Origin: Lineus longissimus
Lineage: Eukaryota; Nemertea; Pilidiophora; Heteronemertea; Lineidae
Length of the DNA stretch: 64,000 nucleotides
Direction: 5' to 3'
NCBI RefSeq assembly: GCF_910592395.1
Contig: NC_088308.1
Span: 992,001-1,056,000, forward strand
The position numbers and the translations under genes are program-made. Shown here in pieces: positions 51,001 through 64,000 of the stretch (position 1 is the stretch's first letter; every line of letters begins with the position of its first letter). A model generated the notes under the pieces. The model was not told the DNA's origin. It did no database searches and saw only the letters and a list, made by a program, of their open reading frames with translations.

Positions 51001-52662
51001 ACGTAAAATAGTCAGAAAGTGCCTAGAGATAAAAAACTCCCCCAAATCGTTGATCATTTGATTACAATGAATTTCAATAGTCGATAGCCTACTTTATCAC
51101 TGGTGTCAAATTACCTATTCCAACAGTTGTTTTCCAAAAACCTCGCTGGGGTATCACACTGCCTCCCCTTTCTATCGTATACCGTGTTACTTCTCCCTGA
51201 ATCTGTAACCTGGTCTTGGCCAAGTCAAGTGGATACGTCACTGCAAAGAGAAATAAGAGGATGTCACTGAGAGTATTTTGCTTATCATCATGCCAATAAC
51301 AATAGCATGCCAATAGAATGCCAATAACAATAAGATTTCTGTCCTACCAGTCTCAGATACAATAGAAGCAGCGGTTGCACATGCATAAGCGGACAGAACA
51401 GAGACCCAGGCATGCCCACTCGGAGTCTGACCCTTCGGAAAACCAGCCTGCTGCTGTGTCCTGTGGCTCATTTCCAAGTATCCCAAGCAAGACCTTTCAA
51501 CACATCAGACTAAAGAGATTTGGTGACAGGCACAACAATACTATTACATGTAACTATTGTTATACGCAACGACACTGACCTTGAGTCACTTTACATGTGT
51601 AAATATCAAAATGTTAAAATCAGACTAAAGCATTATCTTGCCAGAGGTTTTGTTGGCCTAAATTGTGACAGATAACTATAATCAAACTGTCAATGTCATT
51701 TCATAGTTCATTTATATCCCGGGCCATAGCAAAAATCTTTGTACAATAAAATGACAGGTTACATAAGCCAACTTGGAATACGACAACTTAAACCATTATT
51801 TGTGCTAATTAGTGAAAATTTAATTGATACATAGGGCCTAGTATATATATCATTCTGACTACAGCGCCCCTTGCAGCCAGTTGATAAACTCCCGCACCAC
51901 ATTATGGTTGGCAGCTGTCCAAGTCGCTGGAACAAACCACTTGTCGCAGCGATTAGGGTGAGGAACAAGGCCGGTCCACTGCATCCGGAGTGTAGCTTAT
52001 GGTCAATTTTACACCAGGCGGAGGAAGTCACTGCTAGCCAAAGACACAACGAACAAAAGAACATGTAGTGTGCGACCAACCATGTGGTCTTTTGTTTGCT
52101 GCTTGCTTGTTTGTTGTGGCTTCATCTGGCAGTGGCCTCCGCACGCCTGAGGGCCTCTAGGCTCTATCATGCATGCAAGTAAAGTGCACTCATCGTGTCC
52201 ATCCCTCCCTATAGTCAGTGTATCCAACAAAATAGGCCTAAATACACACAACTCTGAAACCATGAACTGTTGATGGTGTGTCAACTGTGTACACATTTGG
52301 CCACACATTTTTATGTAGACCATGATGGACACACAGCACAGTCAATACACGTAGGCCTACATACAATACATGGTCATGACACAACCAACCTAGCCTACCA
52401 TGCATGCTACAGTTCAACAGGATGATGTCGATTGCGTCACCGACATTCTGGAAATTTTCAAACATCCAAACTCTTTTAAGATGTTAACTACCACTCTTCA
52501 CAGGAAATGGAGTTTACCTGTTTCAGAAATGCAGGCTGCAGTACATGCAAGGACGTAACGTTGTGTAAACCGCCGCATGTTGTACGGGGTAGGAGTAATC
52601 AGCTGATCATCGTCTCGTGTTTTGGTCGTTTCATGTTTTTCTTTCAATCCTGACAGCGCCAT
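42028..52662 (-). CDS. SLC25A27: Mitochondrial uncoupling protein 4 (SLC25A27) orthologue
   Basis: Ten coding exons on the minus strand: 52518-52662, 51115-51240, 50686-50748, 49929-50013, 49503-49625, 47044-47156, 45076-45160, 44658-44747, 43305-43407, 42028-42099. All phases agree and give 334 residues (human UCP4 has 323). The three carrier signatures are [16 protein letters not shown] and [11 protein letters not shown]4-specific matches include [36 protein letters not shown], and VMNQP. SLC25 carriers are six-helix inner-membrane transporters; UCP4 is reported to affect proton leak and metabolite exchange, mainly in neurons. The start is ATG 52660-52662. A second first exon at 51348-51486 can replace exon 1. 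Introns are large and contain two SINE-like insertions. It is divergent from the GRB2-like gene, 1.6 kb away. Confidence 0.95.
43694..43895 (+). mobile_element. tRNA-derived SINE in UCP4 intron
   Basis: The head GTGGTTAGACTGCCGGGCTC ... GGTTGTGGGTTCATCTC resembles pol III A and B boxes. It is followed by CCTTGAGCAAGACCCTTAACT and CTTCTCTCCACCCAAATG, a body pattern common in invertebrate SINEs. No target-site duplication was confirmed. Confidence 0.6.
50490..50645 (+). mobile_element. Diverged SINE of the same type in UCP4 intron
   Basis: It contains AATGGTTCAGATGCCAGGTTC, then CCTCGAGCAAGATACTAGACC and CATCTCTCCACCCAGGAGTAT, in the same order and spacing as the element at 43694. It is more degraded in the tRNA-like head. 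Confidence 0.5.
51348..51486 (-). other. SLC25A27: Alternative first exon (1b) of the UCP4 gene
   Basis: ATG 51484-51486 opens 46 codons beginning [10 protein letters not shown] and ending [12 protein letters not shown]. It ends at GACTG/GTAGGA in phase 1, exactly as exon 1a (52518-52662) ends with [10 protein letters not shown] plus G. Both would be spliced to the exon starting TYPLDL, completing the first transmembrane helix. The N-terminal tails are unrelated, which points to an alternative promoter. Confidence 0.75.
51945..51998. repeat. Dispersed repeat, copy C (UCP4 intron)
   Basis: CCGGTCCACTGCATCCGGAGTG matches the end of copy A at 5758-5842 with one or two differences. Confidence 0.45.
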
Positions 52663-52764
52663 GATGCGATTTGGTCCATTCCGCAGAAAACTAAATTAAA
52701 AGGAGGTTTACTCATTTGTATGCATGACGTCACTGGCGCGAATTACAATGCGATAAGGATTCCT

Positions 52765-52999
52765 ACTGGTGATAAACCATTCAATGGAAACTCAAGTTAA
52801 TGTGGTCATCTCAGGGATGAATTGATATCGGAGATACACCAGAGTTCACATTGAATAGTTTATCTCTAGCATAAATCCATCAATCGTCTGATTGCTGAAA
52901 TAATTTGCGATCACATTGAATGGTTTATCACCAGTATTTATCCACATCCCTCAGATGACCACATTAACTTGTGTTCCCATTGATGGTTTATCACCGATT
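52765..52999. repeat. MITE-like inverted repeat between UCP4 and GRB2-like genes
   Basis: The left arm 52765-52820 (GGTGATAAACCATTCAATGG ... AAGTTAATGTGGTCATCTCA) is the imperfect reverse complement of the right arm 52944-52999. The centre holds two related copies of CACATTGAATGGTTTATCA-like sequence. There is no ORF; a non-autonomous DNA element is likely. Confidence 0.7.
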
Positions 53000-54242
53000 C
53001 GGGGGGTGTATTGCACTTCCCATCCGCAGAATTAACCAAGTCATGTCCGCCATTGCTCCATTTGTGAGTCAACTATAGGAGTGTCTTTTCTGAAGTAAAA
53101 GTTTGCTCAAAAAGCGTGCATGTCTATGTTGTGTTTATTTATGAACTCCCCATTTACTCAGTCACTTGACAGTCGGTAAGAGTTAGTAAGATATCTTTGA
53201 TATCTATTTTCCGTTGTCGGTAGAGCAAGTGCCGAATCTGTGAAATACTGCACCATACGTTGTCGTCGTTGAAACTTTATGCATAACCCACTAGGTAAGA
53301 TGACCTCGGGGGTGACTGAAACTCATTGACACTAAAAAGTGTGTCATTTCCAACTTCTATTCGGATGCAAGACATAGGAACAAGCAGTATTTTTATTTGA
53401 CCTATTTTTAAGGTCAAAATCTGATCATCTTGGAATTTTGGATGCGATTTGTGAGATATCAATATTAAAGGGACAGGGAGCAGCTATCAACATCGAGGTA
53501 AGATTATAAAGTTGATGTTGTCCGCAAGTGGAATACCAGTATTATCTCATCCAGGAAGACAAGAGACCTGATTTGCCATGAGTGAGGACAGAATATTTGG
53601 TCTAAGCGTATTTCCCACCATATGAACTAATGGTGGCGTCACCTGTTATTTCTAGAAGAACTCCGACATCCCTCGAAGTGTACATCGAGGATGTAACAAA
53701 TCGCATTTATTTGACCTCGTTGAACTTCGGCCTTGACCTTTTAAGGTAACGATTCGCTGTGTTGTTAGTGCGCTTAAAAACATGGTTCACTTGCAGATTC
53801 TGTTGAAAATAACGATAAAAATAAACAAATTTTAAATTGATGAGTTTAATGGGTGAAAGGAAACTTTAAGTAAAGTTTTTACTCATCTAATAACCAGAAA
53901 TTTATTTGCTTTAAAAAAATTTTTTTCTTGATAAAGTAGTGCCGTGAGTCACTTTTCGTCATCGTACTACGCTTTCAGGATATGTACCGCAAAGATGTGT
54001 ACAAATGTGTAATGTATTGCATTGGAAGTACTCTCCGTTTACAATTTTTGGGCTAAACTCGCCCGATTACTCTAAGATCGACAACCAAATCCCGAAATAA
54101 TTTGGCGTAAACATTAAATAACTGTCCTAAGAACGACAATCTCCTCATTGTACAGTCAGTGTCTATTTTATTCAAGCTGTTAGTCAATTGTCAGTTCGAT
54201 TTTCTACAGCTTTTGCAGCAGCTCAGCTGCTCAAAATCCAAG
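53000..54242. other. Intergenic/5' flank of GRB2-like gene
   Basis: AT-rich sequence without a coding segment. The 5' UTR of the GRB2-like gene and its promoter should lie in the last few hundred bases; I see no clear TATA box. Confidence 0.4.
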
Positions 54243-56809
<2,567 letters not shown>

Positions 56810-59800
56810 AACACCAGTCACATGGCTATAAACTCTTCAATTCTTAAGTGACATATGCCCACAGTGCTATATTAATGTATGCGCAGATCACTTAAACTAC
56901 TTGCTCAGCTTGATCTAAGTCTACTCAGTATGAGAAGATGCATCAATCGATGCAGATTGTTCAGCTCAAGCTTGACATATGCTTTCCATGTGGGATATTG
57001 CCTAAGCTAACTGCTAACAGGAAACAGTGTCTACAGTCGTGAGCATAAAAAGGTGTCACTGTTTCTGATGAGGTTGCTTTTGAGTGTTTCACCTGACTCC
57101 AGTATCTGCGGTATTAAAGTCGTGATCTGATGTGAAAGACTCCATTGTTGAAGTGACAAAACATACCCGATGTCCAATTTGGCTCCTGTCATTCTGTGAT
57201 TAATTTGAGGCCAGTACTTGCCTACAGAGACAACCAAGTATTAAGAGCATGTTCATCCTGCTGCTCACCTTTAAATGTAACCAAATGGCATTCTTTTCAC
57301 AGATCTGGATTACTGCCAAATGCTAAGAATAAGAGGGCAAAACTTACGGAACAGCAATGTCATCAATGGAGGTGTTGAATGGTGCATTCTGATGCATCTT
57401 TTCTTACTGTGTGCGCCCTAAAAAAGCCCATTTCTCAACACTGTGCTGTTCAAGCATGGCAATATTGGGTCAGTTAGAAACTTGCACCTTATTGTATTCA
57501 AATGGTGATGATATTTTACGTGAAGATCCTTTATCATTTTTCAAAACACTTTTTACCAGTACGACTTCAAGTACAAGAGACTATTTTGGGTAGATGGTTC
57601 TGGTTGTATCTCACTGGTTGCTGCATGGTTGAATCACACATTGTCATTTGGGTTTTATTACAATCATTATGAACCTACAGCTGAGTATTTGTGCTATAAT
57701 GTGTAATTTCACTATCAATGTATATCATTGTTATGGAGAGCTGTCCTTTAAACCAGGATGTCTGCTTACGGTATCAAATATTACCAATTAGTAAGGTGAT
57801 GAGACAAATAATGAAGCCTCTTGCTTTGTTATATTGTATATATGTTTGATTGATTTCTTGACACCGTTTATCTGAAGGTAGACTGGTTGATACGTTGCTG
57901 AAGGCTTATTTTTGTAAGTAATTGTCACCACTTTTCATTGCGTAGCTCGGGAAAAATCAACTAAACTAGATGGCTGATCTCCGTTTCTTACTTAAGGTAC
58001 TCTTCCGGTGCTAGAATGTGATGAGTTCCAAAGATTGAATGGACAAATATCTAAAACCATGATTGCATTTTGTTGTCTGAGACAGTCTTGTACATTGTAC
58101 CATCATCGATGTCGGGAGAATTTGTTTTGTTATCCAGTGTCGGGGGGATTAGCCACAAGTAGTTTCTGCAATTTTTTTTTCGTCTAGCTATCTCTGCTCT
58201 GAATTTGTAGGTACCATGGATATAGTGTGGCGATATTTGTTTATTTTTGCCTGGAAACCGACAAAAATGAACAAAAGTTTGCTGATCATGTAGCTTTTTT
58301 TAAGGCATAGTTTAAATTATACAATATCAATTGAAAATGTCATTGTAATATAATAGTAATGTTGCTTTTCATTGGTACTGAATCAAAATCATCGATTATC
58401 TGGATCACATTTTCCACAATTCAATTGTGATGCCATTGTTTAGAATGACCAGTCGCGGTCAGTCATTCATCATGCCACAAGAGGGCAGTATAATCCATCT
58501 ATATAATGTTACGTGTTTACAACTTTAGTGTAGATGAATATCTGTGTCCACAAAGTTTTATGGTGTCTGCATAACTGCCATGACAAGCTGTGTGCTGTTT
58601 AATTCGCGTTGAAGTCATAATGGCGATCTTGGTGGGTCGCCTTATCCTGTCTGCTGGAAAAAATCTCCATCAAACAAACGATTTGGTGTAGATCACTGCA
58701 TTTGTTTGTTGCTTTACTGCAGTTACATATTTACCGGTAACATGGATATAATGAGCTCTCGTGGAGAGGCGTTATGAGTGTGTATTAGTAAACATGTTCA
58801 AGGAAATGGAAAGCAAAAAGACATCGTCTTCTTCAGAAGTAATCACAGTTGAGTTGCTGCAAATGCTTGCGCATGCTGGTAGTGAATTCTACAGGAACTA
58901 GAACTACAGTGATAGAGACAAAGTGAATGAGAATGGAGTAGAGAGTGATTCTGACAGCTTGTCTGGTATCATAGTGTTGCATGTCATTTGTATACATAAT
59001 AACATACACACAGTTGTATACTCATGTATTTTGGATTTTATGAGTACAGTAGTAACTTATTGATTTGTAATTTGAGCTGATGACTGGTGAGAGTTGCGTG
59101 GAAACAGACCAAAACTGGTGTGCAGAAAATTGATGACTTTCCCCACCTTTTTCTAAAGTAATGATTAGTTGATTAGGCCTGTTTCAGGTGGGATAGGCCA
59201 TTTGTCGAGGCACCCCCAACTAGCTGTACAGCAGTGACACAGTATGTCTGACAGGAATGCATCAAGCAAGAGGAACAAGAGGTGTCCTGTTTCTAGCTGC
59301 TTGTTTTATTGAACTATTCATTTTCATTTGTTTTGCATAAGGAGTAATTCTTTATCAACCTATGTTTTGTTGGAGTACAGGCGTACAGTTTACACTGTCA
59401 TGATAATCAGTTACATCCAGTTCAAGTGGGAAATGGTGAGCGTTGGCCCATCGGCGTTGGAATGGGTATATTGGGAGGGGTTCATGGATAACTTGGATTC
59501 TTTAACCACTATAGAGGTACATGTTGGGTGATGATACAGATTGACTTTCAAAAAGCCTACAAATCCCAACAGTGGTGTACATGTACATTTATATTCTAGA
59601 TTCAAAATTGATTCGGGTATCAGTCGAGAGGTACTGGTATATGACTGTGGAAGAATTCTCATGAACTGCTTTTATGTCCATAGACAGATTGATAGAGTAT
59701 TTTGATACACCGGTTTATTAATGTGTTTTGATGAGTACATGTACAAAGACTTGGGGTGCCACATACATGTATATACCTGGCTTTCCATCAGTACTGGTGC

Positions 59801-61260
59801 TCCTTTATTTGTTAATGTACGAATTCCTACCCATAAAATCCAAACTTTTATCTGGTAAATCCCTACACCGAGTTATCATGGGTTACCGACTTCAATTTAG
59901 GGAAGATACATGTTTCGCAGGCCACCTGCCATGATCCATCGCCACTGGGACGGGTGATTTGATCTGAGTAGCTTAATGTCAAGTCTGGCCGGCATCATGG
60001 AGTTTGGCCCACACATCTTCATTGTTTGATGTCACACTGTATTAGACTGAGCCAGTACATCCTCCTCCTGGGAATCATCTATGGTGTATAGACAGCTGCA
60101 GTGCCATTGTTTACCATTGGGCTGTGTTGAAAACATTGACAGAGGTGACAGTCTTCTTTCTCCTGAATTTCTTCACAGCTGAATGTCAAAAGGCAACTGT
60201 TTCGTATGACATGTTGAAACATGTTTGGCTCTCAAGGGGATGGGGATCCTAACTTGATAATCTTGTAACAGGAGTTGTGACCTTTAGAGAAACATGATCA
60301 GGCTCAAGACTACATGTGTATGTCTTTATAGCACAGTCTTTTACAATGTCTATCATGCATGTAGGTGTAGGTTAGAAGGTGAGGCGACGTGTTCGTATCT
60401 CTTAAAGATATGGTAGTTCTGCAGTTAAGCTTTATTCACAAACATACCTATTCATATGTTGAAATAACTTTCTTTATTGTCATTAGTAATTCCTATTTCA
60501 ATTGCAGAATGTGCCGGTATGTTGTAATTTTTATAGACGAACATATTTTTGCTCGGGTGAGTGATTTAAAAATCTTGTGATAGGAGGTTGGGATTGCAGA
60601 TTGTTGAACAAAAAGTCATGGTTTGATTAGGTCAAAAGTTGAAGCAACGTCTTTGCCATTTAATCAAATTGTGGGGATATTCTTCTTTATTTTGTAGCTG
60701 CTTATGTTCTCATTTTGCTCGAGCGGGTTGCTCCAAGATGAAAATATATCTAATCTTAATGCTCTCGTTTTCACAGTTTCTCTTGCCCTTTTCTGGAGTG
60801 GTTGTGATCGGAATGAATTTTCATTTCGCAAGAAAAAAGCGTGTATACCAAATCTGAGGTTGACGAATAATGTTTCTCATTTAAGAAATCATTAGAATAA
60901 TGAGTTTGTTGTGGTTTATTGTGCGTAGTGTCATCGTTCAATTTCTTTCTAATTGGTTTTGTACGATCGTCCTATCTGTTTGTTATTTTCCTTCATTTAA
61001 AACATTATTTCCTTTATTTCCTTTAAGTTTCAATAGATATTTCCTTTAGCCTCATTAGATATCCAATCTTATTAGGCACACAATACAGATTCGCTTGTCA
61101 ATGGCGAGACATTAACCCTTGGTTGAGATGCTCAACTGTCTGTTGGTTGCATTATTTTTCATACAACCTGTATAGAGGACCTTGACGTTAGTACATGTAA
61201 GTACCTTGGAATGCCCTTCCTGTACCTCTCTGTAAGGCCAGCTGTCAGCTAATCAACAGC
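56810..61260. other. Downstream of GRB2-like gene; possible long 3' UTR
   Basis: AT-rich sequence without supported coding segments. AATAAA at 61699-61704 could end a very long GRB2-like 3' UTR, but nearer signals or other transcripts are equally possible. Confidence 0.3.
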
Positions 61261-61279
61261 ACCCACAGTACTTCAGTCA

Positions 61280-61598
61280 GGTTGGAAAGGACAATGGGAA
61301 TGATGATGGTATGTGGGATGAACAAGGTGGGAGGTTGGAAAGGACAATGGGAATGATGATGGTATGTGGGATGAACAAGGTGGGAGGTTGGAAAGGACAA
61401 TGGGAATGATGATGGTATGTGGGATGAACAAGGTGGGAGGTTGGAAAGGACAATGGGAATGATGATGGTATGTGGGATGAACAAGGTGGGAGGTTGGAAA
61501 GGACAATGGGAATGATGATGGTATGTGGGATGAACAAGGTGGGAGGTTGGAAAGGACAATGGGAATGATGATGGTATATGGGATGAACAAGGTGGGAA
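61280..61598. repeat. Minisatellite, 53-bp unit, six copies
   Basis: Six nearly perfect tandem copies starting at 61280, 61333, 61386, 61439, 61492 and 61545. The unit contains GGTTGGAAAGGACAATGGGA, ATGATGATGG and GGGATGAACAAGG. Only the last copy shows an obvious change (TATATGGG). The very low divergence implies recent expansion or homogenisation. Confidence 0.97.
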
Positions 61599-62410
61599 TT
61601 TTGTACAGAGTGGTAAAGAGCAGTTTATGATGATAGTATGTTTTTAATCCTGATCATCATAAATACCAATCCATTGTATCAAAAGTAAATAAATGCTCAA
61701 TAAACTTCATTCACATGTCTTTCTCTTTTCCTCTTGGTGTTATTACCGGTCTCTGTCAACCACATCCATGGATCCAGTGGATTTGGGAGGAGACTGTTGA
61801 TGGTAGCTTGAGCTATTGTTCACCCTGCCCCAAGATTCAACCCTGGCCCGCGTGACTGGTTTGTTCAGTGTATTGTCCCTATCATGGTGCGGACGATCCC
61901 TGGGTGACATCCTGTCCTCAAAGATTGGAGAAATCTAGCTATCAAATGAATCCAGACGATATATGCACTTTAACAAGACCATTTCTGTTTCTTGCAAGTT
62001 GTTTGGAACTAAACGTTCCCAGACAAGTCGTCACTGAACATAATTCTTAGGAGACTTCCCTTGCAAAGTTCCTGGGAAGAAGAGTTCCAATTCATGGCTT
62101 TTTCAAAATGGTGGTCTTTGACCTTTTCCACGATTGTACCCTGAATTTCCTCCGGTTCTTCATTCCTGGACCGAGTCACAACCAAATATCAAGACTGTCT
62201 CACTTTGCACACTGATAAGTTCTCAATGAGGAGAATGCTAATTTTACCAGATTCCCTGGACCAGTCATCTGTAAGTCTCCAGACTCCAGTCCGCACTACA
62301 GCAAAAGATGTACTCACTCCTTATCCCTCTCTCCTGCCATCCGACGAGACACTGATGATCAGAAACTTGGACAAAGGGAACTCGTAATCAGAGATGAATA
62401 TAATACAATA

Positions 62411-62416
62411 TTTATT
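62411..62416 (-). terminator. Candidate poly(A) signal of the charged-protein gene
   Basis: TTTATT (AATAAA on the minus strand), about 575 bases past the stop codon at 62990. Confidence 0.4.
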
Positions 62417-62771
62417 TTCATGTAAACAGCTGAATAATTCATTTAATTACTCTGTACTGTACACAAAGATGTATGAATTCAGCATACTTGACTCAACTGT
62501 AGTTGTAATGACATCAGAGTGATGAGCCATCTCTCGAAGAGTTACACAGTTCCCAACTGATTTTACATTATTTCAATAAGTCTTGTTGTTGTTTGGGAAA
62601 AAATGGTCTCATATTCCTCATCAGATTCAATCACGAAAGTGTTGAGTCGCATAAAGGCTTTGCAGATCGATACAAGTATGCACTCGCAGACACAAAAGAT
62701 GATTCTGTCTTCATCTCAAAAAACAGCTTTCAACCCCTTATTTTGTAATTCTTAAAATTCCTAACATCCCC

Positions 62772-62876
62772 TCAGAGGCGTTCATAAGGAATTATGGCCT
62801 ACTCCATCAGAGGCGTTCATAAGGAATCATGGCCTACTCCATCAGAGGCGTTCATAAGGAATCATGGCCTACTCCA
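62772..62876. repeat. Short tandem repeat, 35-bp unit, three copies
   Basis: Three copies of a unit TCAGAGGCGTTCATAAGGAA followed by TCATGGCCTACTCCA. It lies in the probable 3' UTR of the minus-strand gene. Confidence 0.9.
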
Positions 62877-62989
62877 TGTGTTTCTCTGCCCAATCTGGAG
62901 TTTTTTCAAATCAGATCCATTTCTGAAGCTCTTTCCAAACACTCGCCCAATACATCATAAAATGTCACTGAAAAGTTCAACATAGGCCC

Positions 62990-63988
62990 TCAAGATCTCT
63001 TGGCTAAATGTCGTCTTCCCTGTTTCTTCTTTGGTTGTGACTGACCTTGTCGTCCACTTCTTCGCTGTCCCTTTGGCTTGGTATGTGGTGTGGGGTCGAA
63101 TGGATTCAACAGTGGCTTTCTTTTGCCTTTTTTCTTATGTGTCGATTGTGGCATGTATTTCTCTTTACCGGTACTTTTACTGTTTGGTTTGCTGAAATAT
63201 CAGAATTTGATATAAAATAACCAAGATTCTGACAGAACAAAACTTCAAAGAGGACGAGCCAGGGCCTGGTGAAGCAAGTGAAATGTTGATTACAACTTTG
63301 CTCTAATCAAGAGAACTACATGTACTTGTCTTCTATTTCCATAAGACTAGAGTCAAAATGAAGTAGAATTTTCTGTTGAGGTACATTTATCCAGAAAAAG
63401 TTATTCCCCTCCAACCAAACATTCAGTATTCTATTTACCTTCTATCCTTAAATGCACTTTTCTTGGTCTTTTTTTCCTTCTCTTCAACACATTCCGATTC
63501 TTCTGTACCGTCATCATCCGCCTGAAAGTATTCAACAAATACCTTAACCATGGCAAAGTCAAACAAGACAAGGGTTTTGAAAAATTGAGTGACCAGAAGA
63601 CACCATTTCAATTCTGATTGGAAGACATGTTGCACTGTGTCTGACAGGGCTTGGCTCATATCTCAAATATAAGTGATCTCCCTGTACAACTGGTGAACAT
63701 TTTCAAGAAACTCAAAAACTGCAACCAGTAATTACACATTCAAAATAACGTTGTCAAAGGTAGACCCATGGTTAATAGACAATAATCTAGTCTTCAGTTT
63801 GCTGACATAAGCGTAATCACCTTGTTACTTCCGAGCCTTGTGCCATCATCATCAGCGAGATCCACCTCCAATACCTCCGTGATCGACACAGTATGGTTTG
63901 GTAACTCGATGGTTGTCGACTCAAGCACCTCCTCTTCCTCCTCAAGTGGAATCTGACTGTGTATCCGGCTCAACATTTTATCCTTGTT
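62990..63988 (-). CDS. Charged, probably nuclear/nucleolar protein, 3' exons
   Basis: The last three coding exons on the minus strand: 63821-63988, 63439-63521, 62990-63191, in phases 0 and 2, with good acceptors (TTTTCCAG, TTTCAG, TTTCAG) and donors. Together they encode 149 residues ending in TGA 62990-62992. The gene starts beyond the right edge. The segment moves from acidic (LEEEEEVLE, ADDDGTEESE) to strongly basic (KEKKTKKSAF, HKKKGKRKP, QPKKKQGRRHLAKRS), a composition typical of nucleolar or chromatin proteins with C-terminal localisation signals. A conserved-looking core LLNPFDPTPHTKP sits in the last exon. I do not recognise the family, so the nuclear location is inference from composition only. 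Confidence 0.75.
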
Positions 63989-64000
63989 CTGGAAAAGATG

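Noticed and set aside
61245..61590. Three overlapping minus-strand repeat peptides of about 100 residues
   Set aside because: They are translations of the 53-bp minisatellite in three frames, with no start context and no flanking gene.

Overview
The window is intron-rich animal nuclear DNA with about 40% G+C by eye, long intergenic spacers, minisatellites and tRNA-derived SINE-like repeats. It most likely comes from a marine invertebrate bilaterian (a lophotrochozoan or a non-vertebrate deuterostome). The evidence is a Noggin-family gene, a TspanC8 tetraspanin, a UCP4-type mitochondrial carrier, a GRB2-type adaptor, BTB and LamG proteins and a lineage-specific kinase. I saw no bacterial operon, no rRNA or tRNA gene and no transposase or reverse transcriptase ORF. 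Gene models were built by hand, matching GT(GC)-AG splice sites with reading phase and family resemblance; all are inferences from sequence alone. Layout, left to right. 1-1.5 kb: 5' part of a secreted LamG-like gene on the minus strand, running off the left edge, with broken copies of its first two exons at 2.0-2.65 kb. 3.0-7.5 kb: an eight-exon minus-strand gene joining an FBXL4-type N-terminal domain to BTB and BACK segments. 8.5-8.8 kb: a 29-bp minisatellite. 9.1-10.6 kb: an intronless secreted EGF-domain gene on the plus strand. 11.0-18.8 kb: a TspanC8 tetraspanin on the minus strand with a duplicated, probably mutually exclusive exon. It starts 289 bp from a divergent two-exon membrane-protein gene on the plus strand (19.1-19.9 kb). 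20.6-23.4 kb: a protein kinase on the minus strand, with two small possible upstream exons at 24.1-24.5 kb. 24.5-32.5 kb: essentially gene-free. 32.5-33.5 kb: an intronless noggin-like gene on the minus strand. 33.5-41 kb: essentially gene-free. 41.0-52.7 kb: a UCP4 (SLC25A27) gene on the minus strand, ten coding exons plus a second alternative first exon. 54.2-56.8 kb: a GRB2-like SH3-SH2-SH3 adaptor on the plus strand with a GC-AG first intron. 61.3-61.6 kb: a 53-bp minisatellite. 63.0-64.0 kb: the last three exons of a charged, probably nuclear protein on the minus strand. There is no sign of an operon or a co-functional cluster. Several products belong to signalling in development: Noggin antagonises BMP, TspanC8 proteins control ADAM10 and so Notch cleavage, and GRB2 couples receptor tyrosine kinases to Ras. 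Their proximity looks like ordinary gene order. The most notable observations are two cases of alternative-exon duplication (tetraspanin helix A; UCP4 first helix), the FBXL4-N/BTB/BACK architecture, and local head-to-head duplication of promoter-proximal gene pieces.
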